Shown: one piece after another, positions 51,199 to 60,044 of the stretch | Layout of the letters: the number at the start of each line of letters is the position of its first letter | Numbering within the stretch: the stretch's first letter is position 1 | DNA from: Bradymonadales bacterium | Lineage (GTDB): Bacteria; Myxococcota_A; Bradymonadia; JAFGEP01 | NCBI GenBank assembly: GCA_016931535.1 | Contig: JAFGEP010000096.1 | Span: 313,251-377,250, forward strand | DNA length: 64,000 nucleotides | Direction: 5' to 3' | Made by a program: the position numbers and the translations under genes | The notes under the pieces: model-generated | Seen by the model: only the letters and a program-made list of their open reading frames with translations | Told to the model about the DNA's origin: nothing | Databases searched by the model: none

Positions 51199-52359
51199 AT
51201 GCGAATGGAAGTTGTTGTCCCCTTGCTGGGGGAGTCGATCACACAGGGGATGCTGGTCGCCTGGCTGAAGAAACCCGGGGAAGAGGTCCGGCGCGGCGAG
51301 GACCTGTTCACCCTCTCCACCGACAAGGTCGATGCCGACATCCCCAGCCCGGTCGCCGGTCGGCTCGAGGAGATCCTGGTCCAGGCGGGCAGCCGGGTCC
51401 AGGCGGGTGAGGTGGTGGCGTTCATCGAGACCGAGTGGGTGGGGACTCGCTCGGCGGTTGCGGGTTCTGACCAGAGGTCGGTCCCCGCCGCCAGGGATAA
51501 GGGGGAGCAGGCTACGGCGAAGAAGGGGCGGCGCCCCCCCCAGGCGGATGTCGTCCGGAGACTCCCCGAGGCGGTGGCGGAACCACAGGCGATGCCGCTC
51601 AGCGGCGGAGCGGCTGGTCGGGTTTCCCCGGTTGGCGCCACACGAGGGGCGCACTTCGGGAGAGAGCGGGAGCAACCCGCCGGCTACTGGTCGGGAAAGC
51701 CGGTGGCGGCCAGCGCGGCATCGATGGGAGTCGGAGGACCCGGGCTGACGGTCTGGGAGTGCGACTGGTCCCAGGCGGTCAAGGTGAAGACCGGTCTGAC
51801 CCAGGAGTATCAACGCCGGGGGATCCAGCTCGGGATGGCCGCCTTTCTGGTGCAGGCGGTGGTCCATGGTCTGCGGGCCTTCCCTGTGCTCAACAGCCTG
51901 TTCGACGGCCAGCGGGTAGTCCAGTCGGGGCATGTCAATATCGGCATCGGCGATCTGCTCTTGGGAGAAGGAGAGCTGCCGATCATCCATCGGGCGGACG
52001 AGTTGAGCCTGCTGGGGGTAGCCCGCAGCATCAACGAGTTGGCGGAGCGGGCCAGGAGCCATCGGAGGAGCTCGGGGGAGGAGGAGTCGAGCAGCTTCAC
52101 CATCAACAACCCGGAGTCCTGCGAGTGCCTGTTTCGCTTGCCGCCGATCATCCCCCCCCTGGTGGCATCCCTGGGCGCCGGGGCGATCCGCCCGCGGGTG
52201 GTGGCGGACGAGGCCGGCAGCATCCGGGTGGCTCATCAAAACCTGCTGTGTCTGTCGTTCGATCCGCGGGTGATCGAGGCCAGCGTGGCGGAATCGTTCA
52301 TGAAGGCGGTGGTGCAGTTCTTGGAAGGGGAGGAGATGGTCAAGTACCTGCGCGCCTGA
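51199..52359 (+). CDS. Lipoyl-domain / E2-like acyltransferase with degenerate active site
   Basis: A 386-residue protein. Residues 3-78 are a lipoyl domain (VPLLGESITQGMLVAWLKKP) with the lipoyl-lysine Lys43 in STDKVDADIPSP. A Gly/Ala/Arg-rich linker without a clear E1/E3-binding domain follows. Residues 160-386 are the 2-oxo-acid dehydrogenase catalytic fold (SFTINNP, SLGAGAIRPRVV). The catalytic HRxxDG is replaced: SFDPRVIEAS has Pro356 for His, Glu360 for Asp and Ala361 for Gly. It is therefore unlikely to transfer acyl groups in the usual way. No E1 or E3 gene is near. Start ATG 51199. Confidence 0.85.
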   Translation: MRMEVVVPLLGESITQGMLVAWLKKPGEEVRRGEDLFTLSTDKVDADIPSPVAGRLEEILVQAGSRVQAGEVVAFIETEWVGTRSAVAGSDQRSVPAARDKGEQATAKKGRRPPQADVVRRLPEAVAEPQAMPLSGGAAGRVSPVGATRGAHFGREREQPAGYWSGKPVAASAASMGVGGPGLTVWECDWSQAVKVKTGLTQEYQRRGIQLGMAAFLVQAVVHGLRAFPVLNSLFDGQRVVQSGHVNIGIGDLLLGEGELPIIHRADELSLLGVARSINELAERARSHRRSSGEEESSSFTINNPESCECLFRLPPIIPPLVASLGAGAIRPRVVADEAGSIRVAHQNLLCLSFDPRVIEASVAESFMKAVVQFLEGEEMVKYLRA

Positions 52360-52433
52360 GCAGGTAGCCCAGATCCTGTGCGCGGCGACCGGCGGGTGTG
52401 ACCGAGCCGCCTGAGATGCCGAGAGAAACGCTC

Positions 52434-52462
52434 TTGTCAGGTGATCAGGCGTTCAGTAGATT
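52434..52462 (+). promoter_or_regulatory. Sigma-70 promoter of the UvrD-like helicase, probably leaderless
   Basis: TTGTCA (52434-52439), 17 bp, TAGATT (52457-52462). The expected start near 52469 is two bases before ATG 52471, which has no Shine-Dalgarno sequence. Confidence 0.5.
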
Positions 52463-52470
52463 GCCGCAAC

Positions 52471-54459
52471 ATGGGGAAGCGCGTTTACACCATCAAAGAG
52501 GCGCCGCCCAGAGTCGCCTACCGGATCGACTACGAGAGCCTGCTCAACGAGCAGCAACGGGACGTGGTGTTTGCTGGAGAAGGGTCGTTACTGGTCCTAG
52601 CGGGGGCCGGCACGGGGAAGACGCGGACCTTGACCTACCGGGTGGCGCGGCTGTTGGAGTCGGGTGTACCTGCCGAGCGGATTCTGCTGCTGACCTTCAC
52701 CAACAAGGCGGCGCGGGAGATGTTGGGGCGTGTGGGGAACCTGTTGGGAGAGCTGCCCAAGGGGTTGTGGGGGGGGACCTTCCATCACATCGGGAACCTG
52801 ATCCTGCGGCGTCATGCCGAGGCGATCGGGTACAAACCAGAGTTCACCATCCTCGACTCGGAGGACGCCCAGACGGTGATGGGGCTGGCTGTGGCCGAGG
52901 CGGGGGTCGATGTGACGCGCTACCGGTTTCCGAAAGCCAAGGTGCTGTGCCGGCTGCATAGCCTGGCGGTGAACCGGGGGCAATCGGTTTCGGACACCAT
53001 CCTGCGCGAGGCGCCCTATTTCTCGGAGATCATGCAGGAGATCGAGCGGGTGTCCGCCTGCTACGGCCGCCGCAAGCGGGAAATGGGGGGCATGGACTAT
53101 GATGATCTGCTGGTCAACTGGCGTCTGCTGTTCGAGGAGCACGAGGAGTTCTGGCTCGCCTACGCCGAGCGGTTCCTGCACGTCCTGGTGGACGAGTACC
53201 AGGATACCAACCAGATCCAGGGGGTGATCATCGACCACTGCGCCCGCCTCCACAACAACCTGATGGTGGTCGGGGACGACTGTCAGAGTATCTACGCCTT
53301 TCGAGGGGCCGACTACAGCAACATCCTGGAGTTTCCCAAGCGCCACCCGGGGACCCGCATTTTCAAGCTGGAGACCAACTATCGAAGCACGCCTCAGATC
53401 CTGAACCTGGCCAACGATTCCATCCGATTCAACCCGAGTCAGTACAAGAAGCGGCTGCGGAGCGCGCAGCCGGATGACATGCTGCCCGCGGTGGTGGATT
53501 GCCGGGACCTCGCCCAACAGGCGGCCTTCATCGCACAACGGGTGCTGGAGATCCGGGAAGAGGGGGTGGAGCTCAACGAGATCGCCGTGCTCTACCGCGC
53601 TCACTACCAGTCGATGGAGCTCCAGGTGGAGCTGGCGCACCGGGGCATTCCCTACATCGTGCGGTCGGGGGTCCGCTTCTTCGAGCAGGCTCACATCAAG
53701 GATGTCCTGAGCTTCATCCGGCTAGTCATCAATCCCCGCGACGAGCTGGCCTTCCGGCGGGTGCTATACACCGCCGACGGCATCGGCAAGCAGATCTCCG
53801 ACCGGATCTGGCGCCAGCTCGGGCGGTACGAGGAGATGAACCAGGGCTGGGGGGAGGACGGCATTGTCGACAGCCTGCCCAAACGGGCGGCCGCCAGCTG
53901 GGACGCGCTGAGACGGTTGCTGATCCGCCTCGACCGGATGCGGGAGGAAGGAGATCCTTCGCGGATGATCGACCTGGTGTGCGAGGGGTGGTATCAGCCC
54001 TACATCCGCAAGACCTTCGAGAACTACGACAACCGCCTGGCCGACATCAACCAGCTGGCCAACTTTGCCGCGCAGCACCGAGATGTGAAGTCCTTTCTGG
54101 ACGAGGTCTCGCTCAACAACGGGATCGCTTCGGAGGATGTGATCGAGGGCGGCAGGAGCGACGAGGCGCTGGTGCTCAGCAGCATCCACCAGGCCAAGGG
54201 GCTGGAGTTCAGGGCGGTGTTCCTGATCTGGCTGGCCGAGGGACGCTTTCCCATCGTACGGGGTGGCGAGGAGGTCGATGTCGAGGAGGAACGGCGCCTG
54301 TTCTACGTTGCAGTGACCCGGGCCAAGAACGAGCTCTACCTGATCCACCCGATCTCAGTGCGGGAGCGCAACAGGGGGTTCATTATCCTGCGGCGCAGCC
54401 CCTTCCTGACCGAGCTGAGCTCCAACCTGTACGAGAACTGGGTGCTGACCGGCGAATGA
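52471..54459 (+). CDS. UvrD/Rep/PcrA-type superfamily 1 DNA helicase
   Basis: A 662-residue ATP-dependent 3'-5' DNA helicase. Motifs in order: Q motif LLNEQQRDVV, Walker A AGAGTGKT (44-51), TFTNKAAREM (Ia), LVDEYQDTN (II, about 237), VVGDDCQSIYAFRGAD (III), LETNYRSTP (IV), SSIHQAKGLEF (V) and LFYVAVTRAKN (VI). It is slightly shorter than PcrA and lacks the C-terminal Tudor-like tail. ATG 52471 fits a promoter that would give a leaderless mRNA; GTG 52441 is an alternative. Acts in DNA repair and replication restart. Confidence 0.94.
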   Translation: MGKRVYTIKEAPPRVAYRIDYESLLNEQQRDVVFAGEGSLLVLAGAGTGKTRTLTYRVARLLESGVPAERILLLTFTNKAAREMLGRVGNLLGELPKGLWGGTFHHIGNLILRRHAEAIGYKPEFTILDSEDAQTVMGLAVAEAGVDVTRYRFPKAKVLCRLHSLAVNRGQSVSDTILREAPYFSEIMQEIERVSACYGRRKREMGGMDYDDLLVNWRLLFEEHEEFWLAYAERFLHVLVDEYQDTNQIQGVIIDHCARLHNNLMVVGDDCQSIYAFRGADYSNILEFPKRHPGTRIFKLETNYRSTPQILNLANDSIRFNPSQYKKRLRSAQPDDMLPAVVDCRDLAQQAAFIAQRVLEIREEGVELNEIAVLYRAHYQSMELQVELAHRGIPYIVRSGVRFFEQAHIKDVLSFIRLVINPRDELAFRRVLYTADGIGKQISDRIWRQLGRYEEMNQGWGEDGIVDSLPKRAAASWDALRRLLIRLDRMREEGDPSRMIDLVCEGWYQPYIRKTFENYDNRLADINQLANFAAQHRDVKSFLDEVSLNNGIASEDVIEGGRSDEALVLSSIHQAKGLEFRAVFLIWLAEGRFPIVRGGEEVDVEEERRLFYVAVTRAKNELYLIHPISVRERNRGFIILRRSPFLTELSSNLYENWVLTGE

Positions 54460-54596
54460 ACGTCCCCCTCGGAGGCAGCAGCAGGGTGTGGCGGTCGAAG
54501 CCCCTGCCCTGCAGCCGCTCGTCGGCTTCGCCTTCCTGACGCTGTTACCTACCGGCGGTTGCCGAGGGGGAACCGCCGGGAAGGTTTCGGCGTATG

Positions 54597-56573
54597 CTAC
54601 TGGCAGGGGCCGCCAGCGACCATCTCGATCATCTCCGGGTCGACGGCCGGCGGGATCGCCGTGGAGCTGTCGAAGTTGGAGTAGATCTCGTCTACCGCGA
54701 AGAACTGCCCCGAGGGCCAGTGCAGGCGGCCCACATCCCAGAAATCGTCGGTGTTGGATAGCGGTCGGTAGAGTAGTTCCGCCGTCTGTTCTGCGTCGAT
54801 GTAGACCCGGATGTCGGCGTAGGCGGTGCCGAAGTCCTTCCGGAAATAGTGGACACCGACGGCGTACCACTGGCAGTCCAGGGGGTTATCCATCTGGATG
54901 TTCTCCGGCCCCGCGCCGTCGGTGTCATCGATATCGAGGCTGGGCAGCTCGGGTTGCCAGTTGGGCGACTGGTTGGCGTAGTAGCAGTCGAAGACCGGGT
55001 CGAACCAGTTGTAACCCACCTTGACCAGGTGGAGGTCGGCATCGGAGCCGGTGTCGTCGCTCTCATCCGGGTCGAGGGGGTTGTGCCAGCTCAGCTCGAG
55101 GTGGACGGTTTCGTCGGGCACGGAGATGACGGTGACCAGGGCGGGTTCGCCGCAATCCTGGAAATCGAGATTGTCAAACACCTTGAGGGTGAACTCGTAG
55201 CGGCCGCTCAAGGGGATGAAGAACTGCCGGCGGCTGTCGTCCAGCGGGAAGCCGGCCAGCGGTTCCAGCTGGGTGGTGGTACCCGGAGGGACGCGGGAGA
55301 TCTCCCACTCGTAGCGGGTAATCTGGCCGTCCGGGTCAAAGGAGGCCGACCCGTCGAGGACCAGGATGTCGGTCGGCGTCGCCCAGTCGATCTGGTTGCT
55401 GCGTCGCTGCAAGGGGTCGTCGCGGATGTATCCTCGGGCGACCGCCACCGGGCAGCGGTTGTCGACACCAATTCCGTAGACAGTGGCGGTCTCCGTGCGG
55501 GACTGGGAGGCGTCGGTGTAGGCGATGAGGATGCGGCCGGAATCGGAGCGCTCCAGGGTGGGGGTGTAGCGGACCACGAAAGGCAGCGGATTGCCGGACT
55601 GCAAGGCGAGGCTCCCCTCCTCGACGGTCAGCTCCTGGGGAAGATTGATGAGCTCGAATGCGTCGCTGCTTTCCGGGTCGAGGTAGATGTGGTTGAGCTG
55701 GAGCGGGAGAGTGCCTGTGTTGGTCAAGGTGATGGTCCGGTTGCTGGGCATGCCGAGGGGGGCGTAGCCGAAGTCGACCAGGTTGGGATTGACCATGAGA
55801 TCGGAGAGGCCGGCCTCGCCCTGGATGCTGGCACGGAAGTTGGTGCCGTCCGGAGCGTTGTAGGTCACAACGATCTCCCCCTCGTCATAGCCGGGGCTGC
55901 CAGGGGAGTACTCCACATCGAAGACCAGGTTGTGCTGGGTGGGGACATCGGCATCGTAGATGGGAAGCGTCAGGGGAAAGGTCAGCTCGTCGAGATCGGG
56001 TGCCGAGTAGTCGAAGCTGCCGGTCAGCGAGATGTCGCTGATGACCAGGGGTGCAGAGCCCTGGTTGGTCAGGGAGACCGGGATCGTGTTGGTGGTGTTC
56101 TCGACCACCCGGCCAAAGTCGATCACGGCAGGCCGTACGACTACGAAAGGCGCCAGGATGGTAGTGGCGATGGGAATGCGGACCGTGGGCCTGACCGGGT
56201 CGTTCCCGTCGATGACCAGCTCGCCGGAAGCGCGGATCACCTCCTGGGGCTCCCAGACGACCGTGATCTGGATCTCCTCGTCAGGAGGGATCTCGATGCG
56301 TCCGGGGAAGGGGGATCCCAGCTTCAGGTCGGGGGTGTTGGCGACCACCTCCAGGTTGGCGATGATCAGGTTGGCCGTGCCTCGGTTGCCGACGGTGACT
56401 TGCTGCTCGGCACGACTCCCCAGGGGGACCTGCTCAAAGGAGATCTGGTCGGGGCTGACGCGAATGTCGGCCGCGCCGACCGTCACGATCTCATCGCTGC
56501 AGCCCAGGCCGACGGCAGCCAGGGCGAGCGAAGCTGCCAGGCCGACCAGAGAGAAACACAGCCATCGGGTCAT
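54597..56573 (-). CDS. Choice-of-anchor-D / PKD-containing surface lipoprotein
   Basis: A 658-residue lipoprotein. The signal FSLVGLAASLALAAVGLGC ends in a lipobox Cys at about 25. Three Ig-like repeats of the choice-of-anchor-D/ASPM-SPD-2-Hydin type follow (e.g. ISFEQVPLGSRAEQQVTVGN, VIDFGRVVENTTNTIPVSLT, LVDFGYAPLGMPSNRTITLT). Next is a PKD-like domain (LVLDGSASFDPDGQITRYEW) and a C-terminal domain with DADLHLVKVG and Asp-rich loops that may bind calcium. Typical of outer-surface proteins in deltaproteobacteria. It stands alone; binding partner unknown. Confidence 0.85.
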   Translation of the reverse strand: MTRWLCFSLVGLAASLALAAVGLGCSDEIVTVGAADIRVSPDQISFEQVPLGSRAEQQVTVGNRGTANLIIANLEVVANTPDLKLGSPFPGRIEIPPDEEIQITVVWEPQEVIRASGELVIDGNDPVRPTVRIPIATTILAPFVVVRPAVIDFGRVVENTTNTIPVSLTNQGSAPLVISDISLTGSFDYSAPDLDELTFPLTLPIYDADVPTQHNLVFDVEYSPGSPGYDEGEIVVTYNAPDGTNFRASIQGEAGLSDLMVNPNLVDFGYAPLGMPSNRTITLTNTGTLPLQLNHIYLDPESSDAFELINLPQELTVEEGSLALQSGNPLPFVVRYTPTLERSDSGRILIAYTDASQSRTETATVYGIGVDNRCPVAVARGYIRDDPLQRRSNQIDWATPTDILVLDGSASFDPDGQITRYEWEISRVPPGTTTQLEPLAGFPLDDSRRQFFIPLSGRYEFTLKVFDNLDFQDCGEPALVTVISVPDETVHLELSWHNPLDPDESDDTGSDADLHLVKVGYNWFDPVFDCYYANQSPNWQPELPSLDIDDTDGAGPENIQMDNPLDCQWYAVGVHYFRKDFGTAYADIRVYIDAEQTAELLYRPLSNTDDFWDVGRLHWPSGQFFAVDEIYSNFDSSTAIPPAVDPEMIEMVAGGPCQ

Positions 56574-56981
56574 TGGGTAAACCTCAAGAGATGCCAGCCA
56601 GTCCATTCTGCCCCATCAAGCCTCTGGATCCTAGTGCCCGGTCCCAACCATGTCAACGCGCTGCTCTGGTAGGGGTGGGATCGGGCTTCATTGCGCGGGG
56701 CACGGTCCCATCCATCAAAAAACAAACCCCTGACGATGTTCGCCCTTGAGTGGGAGCACACCCCCGTGGCGCCAACAAAGGGGTGGAGCCAGCGGGTCAT
56801 GGTCCGAAGCTTCGGTCCTGGACCCCTGACGGGGTTTGGGTGCGGACTGGACCACGCCCGGTGCACCAGATGGAGAGCCCGCCAAGTCTGTCGAGTATTT
56901 TCCTGCAACGGTCGTCTGCCACCACCGACAACACGGGCGAGTCAATCGGGGAGAGAACGCAGAACGATAGGGAGAACAGCC

Positions 56982-57749
56982 ATGTGCGGGAATGTCAGTA
57001 GCTGCGGCAGCGCCAGTCAATCGAACGAATGCAGGTGGCCGAACGACTATGTGCATTTCACACCCGCAGATCATGCGGATTCAGCACTGGTGGACAGAGC
57101 CGAGCAGATTTTCTGCCAGATCGACCAGCTCCTGAACCGGGTGCTTGGTGAGGATCTGTCGTTGGCGGAGCGGGAGCAAATCTACCGCTACCTGGAAGAT
57201 CTGCACACCGCCTGGGACCGTCTGTGTGGCGATCGGCATACCTGCCGGAACATCCGGGAGCAGTGTGGAGGGAGCTGGCTGGGGCCAGGAGGGTTTCCGG
57301 AGCAGATCGGGGTCTACTGCAACGACCAGTACCGCAACTTCATCGAGCTGGCAGAGACCACCGGCAGGCTGGTGGAGGAGATGAACAGTGGCCAGGGGGG
57401 GCAACTGGAGTCCGGGGGCTGGGGCTCAGGTGGGCCTTATCAGGTCCAGGATGCCGGACCGCTGCAAATGACGGCGAGCGATGACTTGGGGATCTCCTCC
57501 CAGATCGGAGTCGGCGGCGGGGATGACTCCTGGGTCACCGACCCGAGCGCGGTGCTGGAGCGGTACGAGTCGGATCCGGAGGGGTTTTACCAGGCCTTCA
57601 AGGAGATGTCGGAGGAGGACCGGATGCTGGCCATGTTCAGCCTGCAGCGGGCGGCGCAGCTCAATGCGCAGCTCATGCAGCTGGTGAGCAACCTGCTCCA
57701 GGTCTACCACGACACCTCGATGGCGGTGGTGCGCAACCTGCGGGCGTGA
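56982..57749 (+). CDS. Unrecognised protein with Cys-rich start and helical end
   Basis: A 255-residue protein with no signal peptide. The first 16 residues hold three Cys (MCGNVSSCGSASQSNECRWP) and the helical middle (70-110) three more. A Gly/Ser/Gln linker (about 130-165) leads to a hydrophobic helical C-terminus (MLAMFSLQRAAQLNAQLMQL, LLQVYHDTSMAVVRNLRA). AGGGAGAA precedes ATG 56982; a longer open frame upstream is not supported. The 72-residue protein follows after 122 bp on the same strand. The layout faintly recalls secreted or translocator proteins, but I do not assign a family. Confidence 0.65.
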   Translation: MCGNVSSCGSASQSNECRWPNDYVHFTPADHADSALVDRAEQIFCQIDQLLNRVLGEDLSLAEREQIYRYLEDLHTAWDRLCGDRHTCRNIREQCGGSWLGPGGFPEQIGVYCNDQYRNFIELAETTGRLVEEMNSGQGGQLESGGWGSGGPYQVQDAGPLQMTASDDLGISSQIGVGGGDDSWVTDPSAVLERYESDPEGFYQAFKEMSEEDRMLAMFSLQRAAQLNAQLMQLVSNLLQVYHDTSMAVVRNLRA

Positions 57750-57871
57750 CCGGGCTTGGGCTCATGAAATGCGCTGGAGGCCCGGAGACCTGGAAGCCCG
57801 ATCCATCAGCTCGCTGTAATGGGAACGGGTCACTGCCGGGGCGATGGCCCGGCGGATCGAGGAGGTGAACT

Positions 57872-58090
57872 GTGTTGATCGTGGACGACCTGGCCAAAGG
57901 GGTGCTGAAGCTGGCGGATGAGGTGGTGGAGCGCGTGACGGGCGGCTTGATCGACCCGTCAGAAATCATCAAGGGGTTGCTGGATAGCCCGGTGGGGGAT
58001 CTGATCGTGCTAGGGGTCGGACTGGCGGCGGGCAGTCCCGGTTCAGCAGCCCGGCTGGCGGAGGAGCTGGCGGAGGTCCTGGAGCGGTGA
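57872..58090 (+). CDS. 72-residue hydrophobic-helix protein, function unknown
   Basis: A small protein from GTG 57872 with a strong GAGGAGGTG ribosome site at 57859-57867. It has an amphipathic N-terminal helix (VDDLAKGVLKLADEVVERVT) and a more hydrophobic middle (VGDLIVLGVGLAAGSPGSAA) that could insert in or lie on a membrane. It follows the Cys-rich gene on the same strand and may be its partner. No family recognised. Confidence 0.65.
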   Translation: MLIVDDLAKGVLKLADEVVERVTGGLIDPSEIIKGLLDSPVGDLIVLGVGLAAGSPGSAARLAEELAEVLER

Positions 58091-58113
58091 GCTGGACGGA
58101 TCTCATCCGACTA

Positions 58114-58147
58114 TTGACGACAGATGTACACAATATCAAAATGTACA
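58114..58147 (+). promoter_or_regulatory. Promoter/operator of the Phd-VapC pair
   Basis: TTGACG (58114-58119), 17 bp, CAAAAT (58137-58142). The palindrome TGTACA occurs twice, at 58125-58130 and 58142-58147, start to start 17 bp apart, flanking the -10 region. The expected start is at or next to the antitoxin ATG (58149), which lacks a Shine-Dalgarno sequence. Autorepression through paired sites is the norm for Phd/VapB-type antitoxins; the promoter itself is a weaker call. Confidence 0.5.
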
Positions 58148-58148
58148 T

Positions 58149-58430
58149 ATGGACGTGAACACCACCAAGTTGAGAAACAAGCTTAGTTACTACCTCCGAG
58201 AGGTCCGCAAGGGGCGGCGTGTGGTCATCCTCGACCGTGGTCGAGCGGTGGCGCAACTCGTGCCGTTGGAGGGGAAACCCGACGATCTTGCGACCCGTCT
58301 GGAGGAGCTGGGGCAAGAGGGTATCGTGACCATCCCCTCGAGATCTCGCCAGGAGGTCGAACGGATCGCACTCCATCGCTCCCAGGTAACGGCTTCGAGG
58401 CTTGTCAGCGAGATGCGGGACGATCCGTGA
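58149..58430 (+). CDS. Type II antitoxin, Phd/YefM family
   Basis: A 93-residue protein. The N-terminal DNA-binding part, MDVNTTKLRNKLSYYLREVR, KGRRVVILDRGRAVAQLVPL, is typical of Phd/YefM (small dimeric antitoxins). The C-terminal 50 residues are helical and would wrap the toxin. The stop overlaps the toxin start by 4 bases (GTGA). It would neutralise the PIN toxin and repress the operon at the TGTACA pair upstream. Confidence 0.9.
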   Translation: MDVNTTKLRNKLSYYLREVRKGRRVVILDRGRAVAQLVPLEGKPDDLATRLEELGQEGIVTIPSRSRQEVERIALHRSQVTASRLVSEMRDDP

Positions 58431-58891
58431 ACGAGGCGCACTTTGTCGACACCTCCGCGCTCGTCAAGCGTTACATTGACGAGCGCGGATCGACAGCACT
58501 CCATGAGAGGACCTTCGGTAGAACCGAAGTCGCAGTGCTGGTTTCTTCGCTGACCTACGCCGAGATGTACGCCACCTTCTCGCGCCTTCTGCGTGATGGC
58601 GAGGTGACGGTCGCGGAGCATCGAACCGTGCTGGAGCGTTTCGAGCGCGACTGGAGCTCGTTTGTGATCGTGGAGTTCGGACCATCCGTGCGCAACCTGG
58701 TGGCGGAGCTGGCAAGCGCCCATGCGCTTCGTGGTTCCGACCTGGCCCAGCTGGCGTCTGCTGCCCACATGCGATCCCGTCGGGCCATGGACCTCTTTGT
58801 GGTATGCGACCTCCGGCTCGCGAACGCGGCCACCCTGATCAACCTTTCGGTGTTCAATCCCGAGTTGGAGCCTGGCGACAGGCGGACGTGA
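58427..58891 (+). CDS. VapC-like PIN-domain toxin RNase
   Basis: A 154-residue PIN ribonuclease. Acidic metal-binding residues are Asp8 (FVDTSALVKRY), Glu46 (TYAEMYA), Asp105 (LRGSDLAQLASA) and Asp128 (VVCDLRLANAA), all in place, so the enzyme looks active. VapC enzymes cut tRNA or rRNA to stop growth. GTG start overlaps the antitoxin stop. The 215-bp stretch after it (58892-59106) shows no gene. Confidence 0.9.
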   Translation: MNEAHFVDTSALVKRYIDERGSTALHERTFGRTEVAVLVSSLTYAEMYATFSRLLRDGEVTVAEHRTVLERFERDWSSFVIVEFGPSVRNLVAELASAHALRGSDLAQLASAAHMRSRRAMDLFVVCDLRLANAATLINLSVFNPELEPGDRRT

Positions 58892-59106
58892 ACGCCGGCT
58901 TGGACTGGTGACCAGGCGGTTTCCCGCAACTGCAGCGCCCGGCCATCATTTCCACCAGTTGCATCCCTGGCCAGGCACCTGATCGGTGAGTCGCATCCCT
59001 TGGGACTCGCGTTTACGGTCGATGGCATCGAGAGGTTCCAGGGCATCGCCCTGGTCTGTTATGTGGCACCCCTTGCCAACCCAACCGCGTTCCCGACCCC
59101 TGGTGG

Positions 59107-59883
59107 TCACGCCACGAACAGGTCTGCCATGGTGTAGAAGGCGGGTGGTCGGCCGACCAGCCAGCGGGCTACCTTGAGGGCACCGATGGCAAAGACCCGG
59201 CGGGAGGTTGCGCGGTGGATGATCTCGATCCGCTCGCCGAGCCCCATCAGGTGCACCGTATGGTCTCCCGGGATGTCTCCGCCGCGTAGGGCGTGAACCG
59301 GTATCTGGGGCTCGGTTTCGGGCAGCTCTGTGGACCCAAGAGCTCGGGGGACAGTGCGGCGGGCATCGGCGATCGCCTGTTGGAGCCGCAGGGCGGTGCC
59401 GCTGGGGGCGTCTTTTTTCAAGCGGTGGTGGCACTCCGTCACCTCGACGTCGAAGTCGGGTCCCAGCAGCCGGACGGCCAGATCGACGAGTCGCGACATC
59501 ACCTGGATGCCCAGGCTCATGTTGGGGCTATAGAAGACAGGGGCCAGCCGGGCCGCCTGGCGCAGGGTGTCCAATTGTGCCACGGCAAGGCCGGTGGTGC
59601 CGCACACCAGGGGAAGCTTGCGGTCAGCGACGATCCGGGCCAGGGTGTCGATGACCTGCGGGGCGGAGAAATCCAGGATGCAATCGGCGTCGATCACCGC
59701 CTGGTCCAGGTCTTCCAGGTAGTTCACGGAGGTGGGCCAGGGGGGCGGAGTGCCGGTCAGGGGGCTTTGAGGTTCGACTACCAGCCCAGAGACCGCGAAG
59801 CGCGGGTCTTCTCGGATGCACTGGAGCAGCTCCTGGCCCATGCGGCCTGCCGCCCCCACGATGGTCAATCTGATCGCGCTCAT
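59107..59883 (-). CDS. dapB: 4-hydroxy-tetrahydrodipicolinate reductase
   Basis: A 258-residue enzyme. Nucleotide-binding start is LTIVGAAGRMGQEL; PLVCGTTGLA is at 91-100; the catalytic signature ECHHRLKKDAPSGTA holds His152-His153 and Lys157. It reduces 4-hydroxy-tetrahydrodipicolinate with NAD(P)H in lysine/diaminopimelate synthesis. ATG 59883 is chosen because the family starts next to IRLTIVGAAG; nine further codons upstream are not supported. dapA lies 161 bp upstream in the same direction. Confidence 0.95.
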   Translation of the reverse strand: MSAIRLTIVGAAGRMGQELLQCIREDPRFAVSGLVVEPQSPLTGTPPPWPTSVNYLEDLDQAVIDADCILDFSAPQVIDTLARIVADRKLPLVCGTTGLAVAQLDTLRQAARLAPVFYSPNMSLGIQVMSRLVDLAVRLLGPDFDVEVTECHHRLKKDAPSGTALRLQQAIADARRTVPRALGSTELPETEPQIPVHALRGGDIPGDHTVHLMGLGERIEIIHRATSRRVFAIGALKVARWLVGRPPAFYTMADLFVA

Positions 59884-60044
59884 CGGTTTCGCTCCGTCGC
59901 AGGCGGACAAGAATAGGTCGAATCTTCAGCCAAGCACAGGGGCAATCAAAAGTCCATGCTGCCCGCTGTCCCAGAGAGATCGATCTGGTCTGGCTTATTG
60001 GCTGTGCTCCCTGGCGGTTGGGACCAGGCGCCCCAGCGGCGCAT

